Assembly (NCBI RefSeq): GCF_017308985.1
Contig: NZ_JADWPE010000003.1
Location: 682,001-746,000 of the forward strand
Length of the DNA: 64,000 nucleotides
DNA from: Lysobacter changpingensis
GTDB taxonomy: Bacteria; Pseudomonadota; Gammaproteobacteria; Xanthomonadales; Xanthomonadaceae
Direction: 5' to 3'
Position 1 is the stretch's first letter, and each line of letters begins with the position of its first letter. A program made the position numbers and the translations under genes. The notes beneath the pieces are model-generated. The model did no database searches. It saw only the letters and a program-made list of their open reading frames with translations, and was not told the origin of the DNA. Shown piece by piece: positions 35,894 through 44,101 of the stretch.

Positions 35894-36634
35894 ATGCAGT
35901 CTCGCGTCGCCCTCGTCACCGGCGGTACCGGCGGTATCGGCAGCTCGATCGTCCAGCGCCTTTCGGCCATGGGGCATCGCGTCGCCACGAACTACCGCGA
36001 CGAGGCGCGTGCCCTCGCCTGGCAGGCGAAGATGCGCGAGCGCGGCGTCGAGGTGGTGCTGGCGCGCGGCGACGTGTCCTCGCCCGACGAGGCGCAGGCG
36101 CTGGTCGACGACATCGAACGCCAGCTCGGGCCGATCGAGATCCTGGTGAACAACGCCGGCATCACCCGCGATTCCACCTTCCACCGCATGACGCCGGTGC
36201 AGTGGAACGAGGTGATCGGCACCAATCTCAATTCCTGCTTCAACGTGACCCGTCCGGTCATCGAGGGCATGCGCGAGCGCAAGTGGGGGCGGATCGTGCA
36301 GATCAGCTCCATCAACGGCCTCAAGGGCCAGTATGGCCAGGCGAACTACGCCGCCGCCAAGGCCGGCATGCACGGCTTCACGATTTCCCTGGCGCGCGAG
36401 AACGCCCGCTTCGGCATCACCGTGAACACCGTTTCGCCCGGCTACGTGGCCACCGACATGGTGATGGCGGTGCCGGAGGACGTGCGGGCGAAGATCGTCG
36501 CCGAGATCCCCACCGGGCGCCTGGGCACGCCGGACGAGATCGCCTATGCGGTGTCGTTCCTGGTCGCCGAGGAAGCGGCGTGGATCACCGGCTCGAACCT
36601 CGACATCAACGGCGGCCACCACATGGGCTGGTGA
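35894..36634 (+). CDS. phaB: acetoacetyl-CoA reductase
   Basis: NADPH reduction of acetoacetyl-CoA to (R)-3-hydroxybutyryl-CoA for polyhydroxyalkanoate. 246-aa SDR: cofactor loop VTGGTGGIGSSIVQRL, NNAGITRDSTFHRM, catalytic Ser in QISSINGLKGQ, YAAAK and SPGYVATDMV. These match PhaB better than FabG, and the next gene is phaR. The synthase genes are not in the window. Start ATG 35894 (AGGAGATCCCCC upstream gives an AGGAG Shine-Dalgarno). Confidence 0.9.
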   Translation: MQSRVALVTGGTGGIGSSIVQRLSAMGHRVATNYRDEARALAWQAKMRERGVEVVLARGDVSSPDEAQALVDDIERQLGPIEILVNNAGITRDSTFHRMTPVQWNEVIGTNLNSCFNVTRPVIEGMRERKWGRIVQISSINGLKGQYGQANYAAAKAGMHGFTISLARENARFGITVNTVSPGYVATDMVMAVPEDVRAKIVAEIPTGRLGTPDEIAYAVSFLVAEEAAWITGSNLDINGGHHMGW

Positions 36635-36829
36635 GGCGCGCGTCCGGTGTTCGCGCCGCCGGCGTGTCGTTTCCGGGAACGTTTTCAAGCGCTTTCAGCC
36701 TGCGTTGCCGGTCGCGACGGCGCCTTCCCCATTCACCCGACCGCGCCTGCCGACCGTGCCCGGCGGCAGTTGCAAGGCCCGCCGGGCTGCGCCATGCTGC
36801 GAAGCATCACGATTTAGAGCCGATGCTCC

Positions 36830-37324
36830 ATGGCCTCGATGCGCGTCATCAAGAAGTATCCGAACCGCCGGCTCTACGACACCGAGATTTCGAGTTACAT
36901 CACCATCGAGGACGTTCGACAGCTCATCGTCGACGGCGAGGAGTTCGAGGTGCGCGACGCCCGCACCGGCGACGACCTGACCCGCCAGGTGCTGCTGCAG
37001 ATCATCGCCGAGCACGAACAGGACGGCGAACCGGTCCTCTCGACCCAGCTGCTGAGCCAGATCATCCGCTTCTACGGCGACTCGCTGCAGGGCTTCATGG
37101 GCAGCTACCTGGAGCGGTCGATGCAGGTCTTCCTCGACCAGCAGCAGCAGTTCCGCAACCAGATGGGCGGCATCCTCGGCCAGACCCCGTGGGCGCTGAT
37201 GAACCAGCTCACCGAGCGCAATCTGCAGATGTGGAACGAGTTCCAGCGCAACCTGTCCGGCAGCGTCGGCCAGAGCACCACGCCGCCGCCGAACAAGGCC
37301 AAGGGCGGCGAGCAGAAGCGCTGA
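36830..37324 (+). CDS. phaR: polyhydroxyalkanoate synthesis repressor PhaR
   Basis: Binds DNA and PHA granules and represses phasin/PHA genes. 164 aa: the N-terminal PHB_acc domain RVIKKYPNRRLYDTEISSYIT, IEDVRQLIVDGEEFEVRDA, then the accessory region DLTRQVLLQIIAEHE and a Gln-rich helix (FLDQQQQFRNQMGG). ATG 36830, or in-frame ATG 36839; no strong Shine-Dalgarno. Together with phaB it indicates PHA metabolism. Confidence 0.93.
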   Translation: MASMRVIKKYPNRRLYDTEISSYITIEDVRQLIVDGEEFEVRDARTGDDLTRQVLLQIIAEHEQDGEPVLSTQLLSQIIRFYGDSLQGFMGSYLERSMQVFLDQQQQFRNQMGGILGQTPWALMNQLTERNLQMWNEFQRNLSGSVGQSTTPPPNKAKGGEQKR

Positions 37325-37405
37325 GTTCGCCCGTCGTCCTGGCGCATGACGGACCGAGGGCGAAGATGTCGCGGAATGACGACGCGAGCGTTTGTAGCGA
37401 GCTTT

Positions 37406-37438
37406 TGTAGCCCGGGTAGGCGAAGCGCACCCGGGTTC
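37406..37438. repeat. single REP-like unit
   Basis: TGTAGCCCGGGTAGGCGAAG followed by CGCACCCGGGTTC: one half of the palindrome seen at 9614, with its own CCCGGGT/ACCCGGG dyad. Lies between phaR and the M48 gene. Confidence 0.75.
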
Positions 37439-37473
37439 ACCGACGCGGTGCCTTGCCTTCGCGCCGGCGCGCC

Positions 37474-38427
37474 TCAGCGCACCGCCGTCGCCGCCACCGC
37501 CGTCTTCGCCCCCGCCCCGCAATACTGCGCCCGGAACTGCTCCGCCTGCGGCATCAGCGATTGCAGCACCTGGATGCGGTTGGCCGGGTCCGGATGGGTG
37601 GAGGCGAATTCCGGCGGGCGTTCGCCGCCGCCGAGTTCGGACATGCGCTCCCACAGCGGGATCGCCGCATTCGGGTCGTAGCACGCCGCCGCGGCGAGCA
37701 TCAGCCCGACCTTGTCCGCCTGCGTCTCGTGGTTGCGCCCGTACGGCAGGATGAAACCGTACTGCGCGCCGGCGCCGAGCGCCGCCATCACCGCCTGCTG
37801 CTGTTGCGGGTCCATGCCGCCGATCGCCATGCCGGCCGCCATCTGTCCCATCTGCACCAGCTTCTGCTGGGCCATTCGCTGGCTGCCGTGGCGCAGCAGT
37901 GCGTGGGCGATCTCGTGGCCCATCACCACCGCCATCGCATCGGCGTTCTGCGCGATCGGGATCAGCCCGGTATAGACGGCCATCTTCCCGCCCGGCAGGC
38001 AGAACGCGTTCGCCTGGTCGGACTGGATCACCGCCACGTCCCACTGGAACTGCTGGTGCTCGGTCGGCACCTGCTGCTGGTTCTGCGCGGCCAGCGTCGC
38101 GGTCACCTCGGGCACGCGCTGGATCAGCCGCTGCGCGATCTGGCGGATCTGCACGCTCGCCTGCGAATCGGCCGGCAACAGCGCGCCCTGCGCGTTGGCA
38201 TCGCCCAGCACCTGCTGGAACGCCTGCGCGCCCAGCTGCACTTCCTCGTCGGCGGTGGTGCCGTAGTGGGCCTTCTCGCCCGTGTACGGATCCACTCGCG
38301 CATTGCCGAACCACTGCCACGCCGCGTAACCGGCGAACAGGATCAGGATCCACCAGCGGATCCCGCCAAAGCCACGGCGTGGACGGCCCTGTTGCTGCCG
38401 AGCCCCGCCAAACGGGTCGATCCTCAT
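37474..38427 (-). CDS. M48 family metallopeptidase (LoiP/BepA-like)
   Basis: 317 aa. One N-terminal TM helix (IRWWILILFAGYAAW), YTGEKAHYGTTADEEVQLGAQAF, the HExxH motif in VVMGHEIAHALLRHGSQR, and the third-ligand region NHETQADKVGLMLAAAA; FASTHPDPANRIQVL is also typical. A periplasmic zinc protease acting on envelope proteins. No lipobox, unlike LoiP. 58 bp downstream of the lipoprotein gene on the same strand; the two may form an operon. Confidence 0.9.
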   Translation of the reverse strand: MRIDPFGGARQQQGRPRRGFGGIRWWILILFAGYAAWQWFGNARVDPYTGEKAHYGTTADEEVQLGAQAFQQVLGDANAQGALLPADSQASVQIRQIAQRLIQRVPEVTATLAAQNQQQVPTEHQQFQWDVAVIQSDQANAFCLPGGKMAVYTGLIPIAQNADAMAVVMGHEIAHALLRHGSQRMAQQKLVQMGQMAAGMAIGGMDPQQQQAVMAALGAGAQYGFILPYGRNHETQADKVGLMLAAAACYDPNAAIPLWERMSELGGGERPPEFASTHPDPANRIQVLQSLMPQAEQFRAQYCGAGAKTAVAATAVR

Positions 38428-38485
38428 CTGCGCCTCCTCTTCCGTCCCTGGTCAGTGTGCGGCCGCGTCGCGGCCGGATCGATGC

Positions 38486-40321
38486 TCAGATGTCGCGCAC
38501 CACGCGGAACCCTATCCGCGCGGTCGTGTTGTTGGCGTCACTGCCCTGTCGCCAGGCCGAACGCATTTCCTCCGGCGCGCTGGTCCACGAGCCGCCCCGT
38601 ACCACACGGGAACGGCAGCCGGGATTGAGCCAGGCCTCGCCGCCGCGCGGGGCGCGACGGAAGCTGTCGTGCCAGCAGTCGGCGACCCATTCGCTGACGT
38701 TGCCGACCATGTCGTGCAGTCCCCAGGCGTTGGGCTGGTAGGTTCCGACCGGCGCCGGCCCCCACGCTCCATCGCCATACCCCGGGAACGCATTGCGCCA
38801 GCGCCGACCGCTCGGGGAGACGTCCGCGCCGCCGGTGAAGTTGCCGATCCGCAGCGGCGGCGGGCCTTCGCCCCACGGGTAACGTCCGCGATTGCCGGCC
38901 CGCAGTGCGTATTCGAATTCCGCCTCGCTCGGCAGCCGGTAGCGCTCGCCGGTCTGCGCCGACAGCCATTCGGCGTAGGCCAGCGCGTCCTTCGCGCTGA
39001 CGTGGAGCACCGGCATGTCGTCGCGCGCGGGCTGGCCGACGTAGTCCGACTGCCAGTCCACGTTGCCGCGACGCACCAGGTTGCCGCTGCGTTCGTCGTA
39101 GGCGGTCGAATAGCCGCGCCGGCTGGCGCGCGCGCGATGCTTGGTGGCCTGCATGAAGCGGCGGAACTCGCCCACGGTGATCTCGGTCCGCGACATCGCC
39201 AGGCCGCGCTCGAAACGGATGTTGCGCGCCGGACGCTCGGATTCCTGCCCTTCGTTCTCCTCCGAGCCCATGCGGAACGCGCCGTGGGGAATCACCACCA
39301 TCTGCGGCCCGCGCCCGCCGCCCTGCATCGCGTCGGTGAACACCTGCCCCGGGCGGAACAGGCCGTAATGCGTCGCCAGGTCGATGCGCTCGCGCAACTC
39401 GCGCGTGGCCGGATCGCCGGCCGGCGCGATGCGCAGCATCACCGCGAGATGGCGCCGCGCTTCGTCGATGCCGCCCTGCCGCATCAGCGCCGCCATGCCG
39501 GCGTCGCGCAACGCGTTGACGCGCACGATGCGCTGCATCGCCATCCGCCCGCGCGCGTCCTCCACGCTGGGCGCGTCGGGACGCACCTTCGCGGCGATGT
39601 CGAGTTCGCGTTCGGCCGTAACGTAATCGTCGCGATCGGCCGCGAGCTCGGCGCGGCGGATCAGCGCGCTCTCGACGGCGGCGATGCCCTGGTTGGCGCG
39701 CATGTCGCCCGGCCGGAGTTCGAGCGCCTGGCGGAAATGCGTCAGCGCATGCCCCGCCTCGCCGCCGACGCCGAGGCGACCGGCGTTGAGCGCTTCCTCG
39801 CCCAGGCGGTTGGCTTCCTGCGCTTCGTCGGCGCGATCCAGTCGCGCGAGGTATTCGACGATGTCGACGTTGCCCGGCGCGACGGCGCGCGCGACGGCGG
39901 CGATCTCGTGCGCGCGGCGCAGCGAGAGCGGATCGCGGTCGAGCGCGGCCAGCGCCTCGTCGCCGCTGGCGATCAGCCGCTTCAGCGAGCGATCGAACCC
40001 GGCGTTGGCCGTAGCGTCTTCCGGATCGAAACGGCGCAGCGCGTAATACAGCGGGATCGCATCCTCCGCCCCGCCGAACAGCCGGCCGCGCGACAGCGCC
40101 TGTGAGGCTTTTTCCTTCAGCTCTGCGACGTTTTCGTCCGTCACCTGCACGGCCGGCACGCGCCACGGCGGCACCGGCGACACCGCCTGGTCGGCGCTGA
40201 TGGTGACGATCGGCGTGCGTGCGCCCGCGCCGTCGCGCGCAGGCGAGGACGCATCGCGCGAGCATCCCGCCGCCACCAGTGCCATCACCGCGATGCCGGC
40301 GGTCAAAGGCAATGCGCGCAA
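38486..40321 (-). CDS. lipoprotein with helical repeats and a formylglycine-enzyme/sulfatase-modifying fold
   Basis: 611 aa. Lipobox VAAGC near residue 20. Residues ~60-320 are helical and TPR-like (ALTHFRQALELRPGDMRANQGIAAVE). Residues ~335-611 are an FGE/SUMF1 domain: VVIPHGAFRMGSEENEGQESE, FERGLAMSRTEITVGEFRRFM, YRLPSEAEFEYALRAG, GLHDMVGNVSEWVADCWHDSF, RVVRGGSWTS and IGFRVVR. In bacteria such domains can be sulfatase activators, EgtB-like enzymes or non-catalytic ligand-binding modules. No sulfatase is nearby. Function unknown. Confidence 0.85.
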   Translation of the reverse strand: MRALPLTAGIAVMALVAAGCSRDASSPARDGAGARTPIVTISADQAVSPVPPWRVPAVQVTDENVAELKEKASQALSRGRLFGGAEDAIPLYYALRRFDPEDATANAGFDRSLKRLIASGDEALAALDRDPLSLRRAHEIAAVARAVAPGNVDIVEYLARLDRADEAQEANRLGEEALNAGRLGVGGEAGHALTHFRQALELRPGDMRANQGIAAVESALIRRAELAADRDDYVTAERELDIAAKVRPDAPSVEDARGRMAMQRIVRVNALRDAGMAALMRQGGIDEARRHLAVMLRIAPAGDPATRELRERIDLATHYGLFRPGQVFTDAMQGGGRGPQMVVIPHGAFRMGSEENEGQESERPARNIRFERGLAMSRTEITVGEFRRFMQATKHRARASRRGYSTAYDERSGNLVRRGNVDWQSDYVGQPARDDMPVLHVSAKDALAYAEWLSAQTGERYRLPSEAEFEYALRAGNRGRYPWGEGPPPLRIGNFTGGADVSPSGRRWRNAFPGYGDGAWGPAPVGTYQPNAWGLHDMVGNVSEWVADCWHDSFRRAPRGGEAWLNPGCRSRVVRGGSWTSAPEEMRSAWRQGSDANNTTARIGFRVVRDI

Positions 40322-40459
40322 ACGTCCTCCTCGCCTCCTGGGCAGATCATGCGGGTGTCATGGGTCCGGCCTTCACGGACCGCGATGCCGGGAGCCCCGA
40401 AAGTAGGCTATTGTCGCCCGCCCCGGCAACCGCCGCCGAATCGTCCGTTCACCGCTGAC

Positions 40460-41563
40460 ATGCCCGTCGCCTGGATCAACGACCCCGCCGAACTGCGGGC
40501 CCGCTTCGCATCAAAGCCGGCGCGCATCGGCCTGGACACCGAATTCATCCGCGAACGCACCTATTGGCCGCAACTGGCGCTGGTGCAGATCGCGCTGGGC
40601 GATGCGGGCGGCGAGCCGGACATCCTGCTGATCGATCCGCTGGTGCCCGGCATGCTGCAGGCGATGACGCCGATCCTCGCCGACGAGGCGATCGTCAAGG
40701 TCATGCACAGCCCGAGCGAGGACCTGGTGGCGTTCAGGCATGCGTGCGACGTCGTGCCCAAGCCGCTGTTCGACACGCAACTCGCCGCGGCGCTGACCGG
40801 GGTCGGCGGCGGCCTGGGCTACCAGAAGCTGGTCGAGCAGCTCACGGGCGTGGTGCTGCCCAAGGGTGAGACGCGGTCGGACTGGCTGCGTCGCCCGCTC
40901 TCGCCATCGCAGCTGGAATACGCCGCCGACGACGTCCGCCACCTGTTCGAACTGCACGACCAGCTGGACCATCGTCTGGGCGAACTCGATCGTCGCGAAT
41001 GGCTGGCCGAGGACGCCGCGCGCACCGTGTTCAACGCCGAGCACGAAGCGCCCGAACGCTGGCCGCACGCGTCGATGCGCAGCGCGCAGTTCCTCGACCG
41101 CGACGCCCAGTTGCGCCTGCTGCGGCTGCTGCGCTGGCGCGACGTGTACGCGCGCCAGAACGACCGCCCGCGCACCTGGATCCTCGACAACGAACTGGCG
41201 GTCACGCTCGCGCGCACGCCGCCGATCGATCGCGCCGGACTGCAGCGCACGCTCGACGCGATTCCCAAGTCGCCGCGCCGCCTCACCGATGCGATCTGGT
41301 CCGCGCTGAACACGCCACTGTCCGACGAAGGCGACGCGCCCGACGCCGTGCAGTCCGAACAGCGCGACAAGCAGCGCCTGCGCAAACTGCAGGACGCCGT
41401 CGCCGCGCGCAGCGCCGAACTCGGCCTGCCCGACGGCGTGCTCGCCTCGCGCCGCTGGCTGGAAGTGCTGATGGACCAGGGCGAATGGCCCGAAGCGCTG
41501 GCTGGCTGGCGCCGCCGGGCGCTGGAGCCTGGACTGGCGCCGCTGCTCGCGCAGGCGCGCTGA
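40460..41563 (+). CDS. rnd: ribonuclease D
   Basis: 3'-5' exonuclease in tRNA 3' processing. 367 aa. DEDDy residues in GLDTEFIRERTY (D, E), LFDTQLAAALTG (D) and QLEYAADDVRHLFEL (Y, D). HRDC domain(s) follow from ~205. ATG 40460. Divergent from the FGE-like lipoprotein and convergent with ppk2 (4 bp between stops). Confidence 0.95.
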   Translation: MPVAWINDPAELRARFASKPARIGLDTEFIRERTYWPQLALVQIALGDAGGEPDILLIDPLVPGMLQAMTPILADEAIVKVMHSPSEDLVAFRHACDVVPKPLFDTQLAAALTGVGGGLGYQKLVEQLTGVVLPKGETRSDWLRRPLSPSQLEYAADDVRHLFELHDQLDHRLGELDRREWLAEDAARTVFNAEHEAPERWPHASMRSAQFLDRDAQLRLLRLLRWRDVYARQNDRPRTWILDNELAVTLARTPPIDRAGLQRTLDAIPKSPRRLTDAIWSALNTPLSDEGDAPDAVQSEQRDKQRLRKLQDAVAARSAELGLPDGVLASRRWLEVLMDQGEWPEALAGWRRRALEPGLAPLLAQAR

Positions 41564-41567
41564 AGCC

Positions 41568-42389
41568 CTACACCGCCGCCAGTTGTGCGAATCGACGTAA
41601 GCGATCGCCCGCAAGCGGGCCGTCGCCGTCCTCGTACGCGCGCGAGGCCGGGCTGACGATGAACGGATCCGGCTCGCCGATCGCGTCGCGATCCCTGGCG
41701 GTGTAGTCGAACGCGTCCAGTACCACGCGCATCGCGTTGATCCGCGCGCGCTTCTTGTCGTCGGAACGGATCACCGTCCATGGTGCATCCGGCGTGTCGG
41801 TCGCGACGAACATCGCCTCCTTCGCGCGCGTGTATTCGTCCCATTTGTCGAGCGAGGCCAGGTCGACCGGCGAGAGCTTCCACTGCTTCAGCGGATCCTT
41901 CCTGCGCTGCGCGAAACGGCGGTGCTGCTCGGCGCGGCTCACCGAGAACCAGAACTTGAACAGCCGCACGCCGCTGCGCACGAGCATGCGTTCGAAGTTC
42001 GGGCACTGGTGGATGAACTCCAGGTACTCGTCGGTCGAGCAGAACCCCATCACCCGCTCCACGCCGGCGCGGTTGTACCAGGAGCGGTCGAACAGCACGA
42101 TCTCGCCCGCCGCCGGCAGGTGTTCGACGTAACGCTGGAAATACCACTGCGAGCGCTCGGTATCGCTGGGTTTCTCCAGCGCGACCACGCGCGCGCCGCG
42201 CGGGTTCAGGTGCTCCATGAAGCGCTTGATCGCCCCACCCTTGCCGGCCGCGTCGCGTCCCTCGAACAGGATGACCACCCGCTGTCCGGAGCCTTTCACC
42301 CACGCCTGCCATTTCAGCAGTTCGATCTGCAGCCCGCGCTTCTCGCGCTCGTAGCGGACACGGGAAGGTCGCCTATCTGCTTCAGGCAA
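41568..42389 (-). CDS. ppk2: polyphosphate kinase 2, 5' end altered by the accessory patch
   Basis: Phosphorylates nucleotides with polyphosphate. Walker A VILFEGRDAAGKGG, LFDRSWYNRAGVERVMGF (Walker B/lid), WKLSPVDLASLDKWDEY. The core is intact, but the N-terminus is abnormal: conserved sequence stops at RVRYEREKRGLQIELLKWQ and the residues before it (LPEADRRPS) are read from foreign DNA starting near 42365. The only start is a TTG at 42389; PPK2 proteins usually have 20-40 more residues with an ATG. The native promoter and start were probably lost, so expression is doubtful. Confidence 0.85.
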   Translation of the reverse strand: MPEADRRPSRVRYEREKRGLQIELLKWQAWVKGSGQRVVILFEGRDAAGKGGAIKRFMEHLNPRGARVVALEKPSDTERSQWYFQRYVEHLPAAGEIVLFDRSWYNRAGVERVMGFCSTDEYLEFIHQCPNFERMLVRSGVRLFKFWFSVSRAEQHRRFAQRRKDPLKQWKLSPVDLASLDKWDEYTRAKEAMFVATDTPDAPWTVIRSDDKKRARINAMRVVLDAFDYTARDRDAIGEPDPFIVSPASRAYEDGDGPLAGDRLRRFAQLAAV

Positions 42390-42844
42390 TGGGCGCTCCC
42401 CTCAATCTAGACTTCTCGCGCAATCTGCACGGCCCGTACTCAGATGTCTTAAAGAAGGCTCTCATAACCCTTGAAAAGCACAAGCTGATCGCGGGCCTCC
42501 AATCGGCGGACAGGAGCGTACACGTAACTAGCGCCGGATATGCTGCTGCTGACGACTATCTGAAGGCAAATCAGCGCGACGAGAAGATCATCGACCGCCT
42601 CTCCAAGCTTGTCGACGGTTTCGAAACCCCATTCGGGTTGGAGCTGCTCTCGACTGTCCACCACGTTGCCACGATGGCCCGGCACGAACCCTCGCTGAGC
42701 GCCATTCTAGTCCGTATTGGGGAATTGGACGAAAGCAAGCGACCATCACATCAGTATCAGCATGCAATAAGCGTGGAAAGCACGGCGATGGCCAGTTCGT
42801 TTCCTGGGAAGAACAACTTTCGGCAAAATGTATTGAATCGTTGA
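42365..42844 (+). pseudogene. C-terminal fragment of a DarG-like antitoxin
   Basis: The frame opens abruptly in ppk2 with KVAYLLQAMGAPLNLDFSR, HGPYSDVLKKALITLEKH, and later VDGFETPFGLELLSTVHHVA. This resembles the region C-terminal to the macro domain of DarG (DNA ADP-ribosyl glycohydrolase antitoxin): LLQ-x-G-x-PL-x-F, GPYxxxL, GFETPxGxELLxTVHxVA. No macro domain and no DarT toxin are present. The first ATG is 42389 (151 aa from there). The tail after residue ~110 does not look like DarG. Clearly A/T-richer than its surroundings. Assignment is from memory of the family. Confidence 0.5.
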
Positions 42845-43788
42845 TTGCACGCCAAGAACGTCGAGCCAAGATCCTCGCTCACATCGAGCGGTATCAGTAT
42901 CCTCGCCTGACCATCCAAGAACGGCATGCGATTCGGGTGATCGCCGAATCTCACACCAATATCAAGGGCGAAGCTGAGAAGTCACTGACCATGTACAGAG
43001 CATTGGATGAGGCGTTCGTCAAAGCAGCCTATGAACCCCTAAGCCAGTCCGCCGCTCTCGAACCGCCCCCCCTTTTACTGCGTAAGGCACATCAGCCGTC
43101 GCCCTATATGAGCAACGCAAAGGACGAAACTGAGTTCAAACTTTGGGCAGAGGCGGATACCCGCCAGAAGTCGTTTGTGGTCCAGGTGTTGCATTGGTTC
43201 CACTACCGACCCACAAGGTTACGGGCTTCTTGGAAGCAGGAAGAGGTTTTGACATGGGAGTTGATTCGCGCATTCGAGATCCTTCCCCAGAGCATTTTCC
43301 TTCAGCCTCTGCTCGAGCGGATTGCCACCCGCAGCACAAGGGCCCAAGTGGCGATCACCCCTCTGCTCGGGAGGGATAGAGTAGAAGTCACACCGTACCC
43401 GAGCCTAGGTTTATCCGGCGGAAAGCGAAACTGCAAGTCTGACATCGGGCTCGGACAGAACGGCCAACCCACTGTCTGGATCGAAGCGAAGACCGCAAAG
43501 TTCAAGGAATCGGATTTACGCGCGCAGTTGCAGCAGCAAGAATCTTCGATGTCCGTGCTAATGCCCGACAGGCCGACCGTCTTAGTCACCCTACTACCAG
43601 AGTCACGCGCGCTGGACACCTTTCCGAATCTATCCTGGGATGACGTACTGGCTGCGCTTCACGTTTGCGGCAACGAGGTGGCTGCCTCGATTCAGAGTCC
43701 GGACTTGTCCTATGGCTATCGTGAAATGGTAAGGGAACTATCCGAAAGAATCGAATCACATCCCGGCCGCAAGTCAGGCTGGGTATGA
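42841..43788 (+). CDS. hypothetical protein with PD-(D/E)XK nuclease-like motif
   Basis: 315 aa from TTG 42841; no Shine-Dalgarno. Upstream in this frame the sequence stays open to 42553 with no start codon, so the 5' end may be truncated; ATG at MYRALDEAF or MSNAKDETEF are alternatives. Visible core: KSDIGLGQNGQPTVWIEAKT with Asp201, Glu215 and Lys217 spaced as in PD-(D/E)XK nucleases, preceded by a helix (EVLTWELIRAFEIL). The family is not recognised. Base composition is much less GC-rich than the chromosome, which suggests acquisition. It could be part of a defence or restriction module. Confidence 0.6.
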   Translation: MIARQERRAKILAHIERYQYPRLTIQERHAIRVIAESHTNIKGEAEKSLTMYRALDEAFVKAAYEPLSQSAALEPPPLLLRKAHQPSPYMSNAKDETEFKLWAEADTRQKSFVVQVLHWFHYRPTRLRASWKQEEVLTWELIRAFEILPQSIFLQPLLERIATRSTRAQVAITPLLGRDRVEVTPYPSLGLSGGKRNCKSDIGLGQNGQPTVWIEAKTAKFKESDLRAQLQQQESSMSVLMPDRPTVLVTLLPESRALDTFPNLSWDDVLAALHVCGNEVAASIQSPDLSYGYREMVRELSERIESHPGRKSGWV

Positions 43789-44101
43789 CAGTCACGGGAC
43801 TCGAAGTCGGCGACCACCACGCCTCGCCTGTATGGAGTGCCATCGCAATATCGTCCACTTCGGCCCGACTGGATCATGGGTTCTAGCCACCACCTAGGAC
43901 TTCCATCCCATCCCGAGAGGCGCGCGCAGCACGCACCCCACTCACAGCGCGCGCTGCAGTCCCATCAGGCCGAAACCTGCGCGCCCTTGGCGGGCCCCGG
44001 ATCGATCAGATAGGGGTGTAGCTGTCAGTGCATAGGATGCACACCTACAGCTGTTGGCCGGGTCGGAGCTATGCCTAGTGCAACGACTGCCGCTTACTGC
44101 A
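43789..44101. other. non-coding stretch in the accessory patch
   Basis: 313 bp without a convincing gene. It contains an 18-codon minus-strand scrap reading HPYLIDPGPAKGAQVSA (stop at about 43969) that is cut off upstream by a stop, and the nested dyad at 44020. Probably remnant DNA between the nuclease-like ORF and the recombinase. Confidence 0.4.
44020..44052. repeat. nested inverted repeat beside the recombinase gene
   Basis: AGCTGT (44020) - GTGCAT (44028) - AGG - ATGCAC (44037) - ACAGCT (44047): two stacked 6-bp arms with an asymmetric internal loop (CA/ACCT). 50 bp beyond the recombinase stop. Could be a terminator without U-run or part of a recombination site. Confidence 0.55.

Noticed and set aside
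43962-44022. C-terminal scrap HPYLIDPGPAKGAQVSA on the minus strand
   Set aside because: Looks protein-like but only 18 codons after a stop; too short to call a gene.
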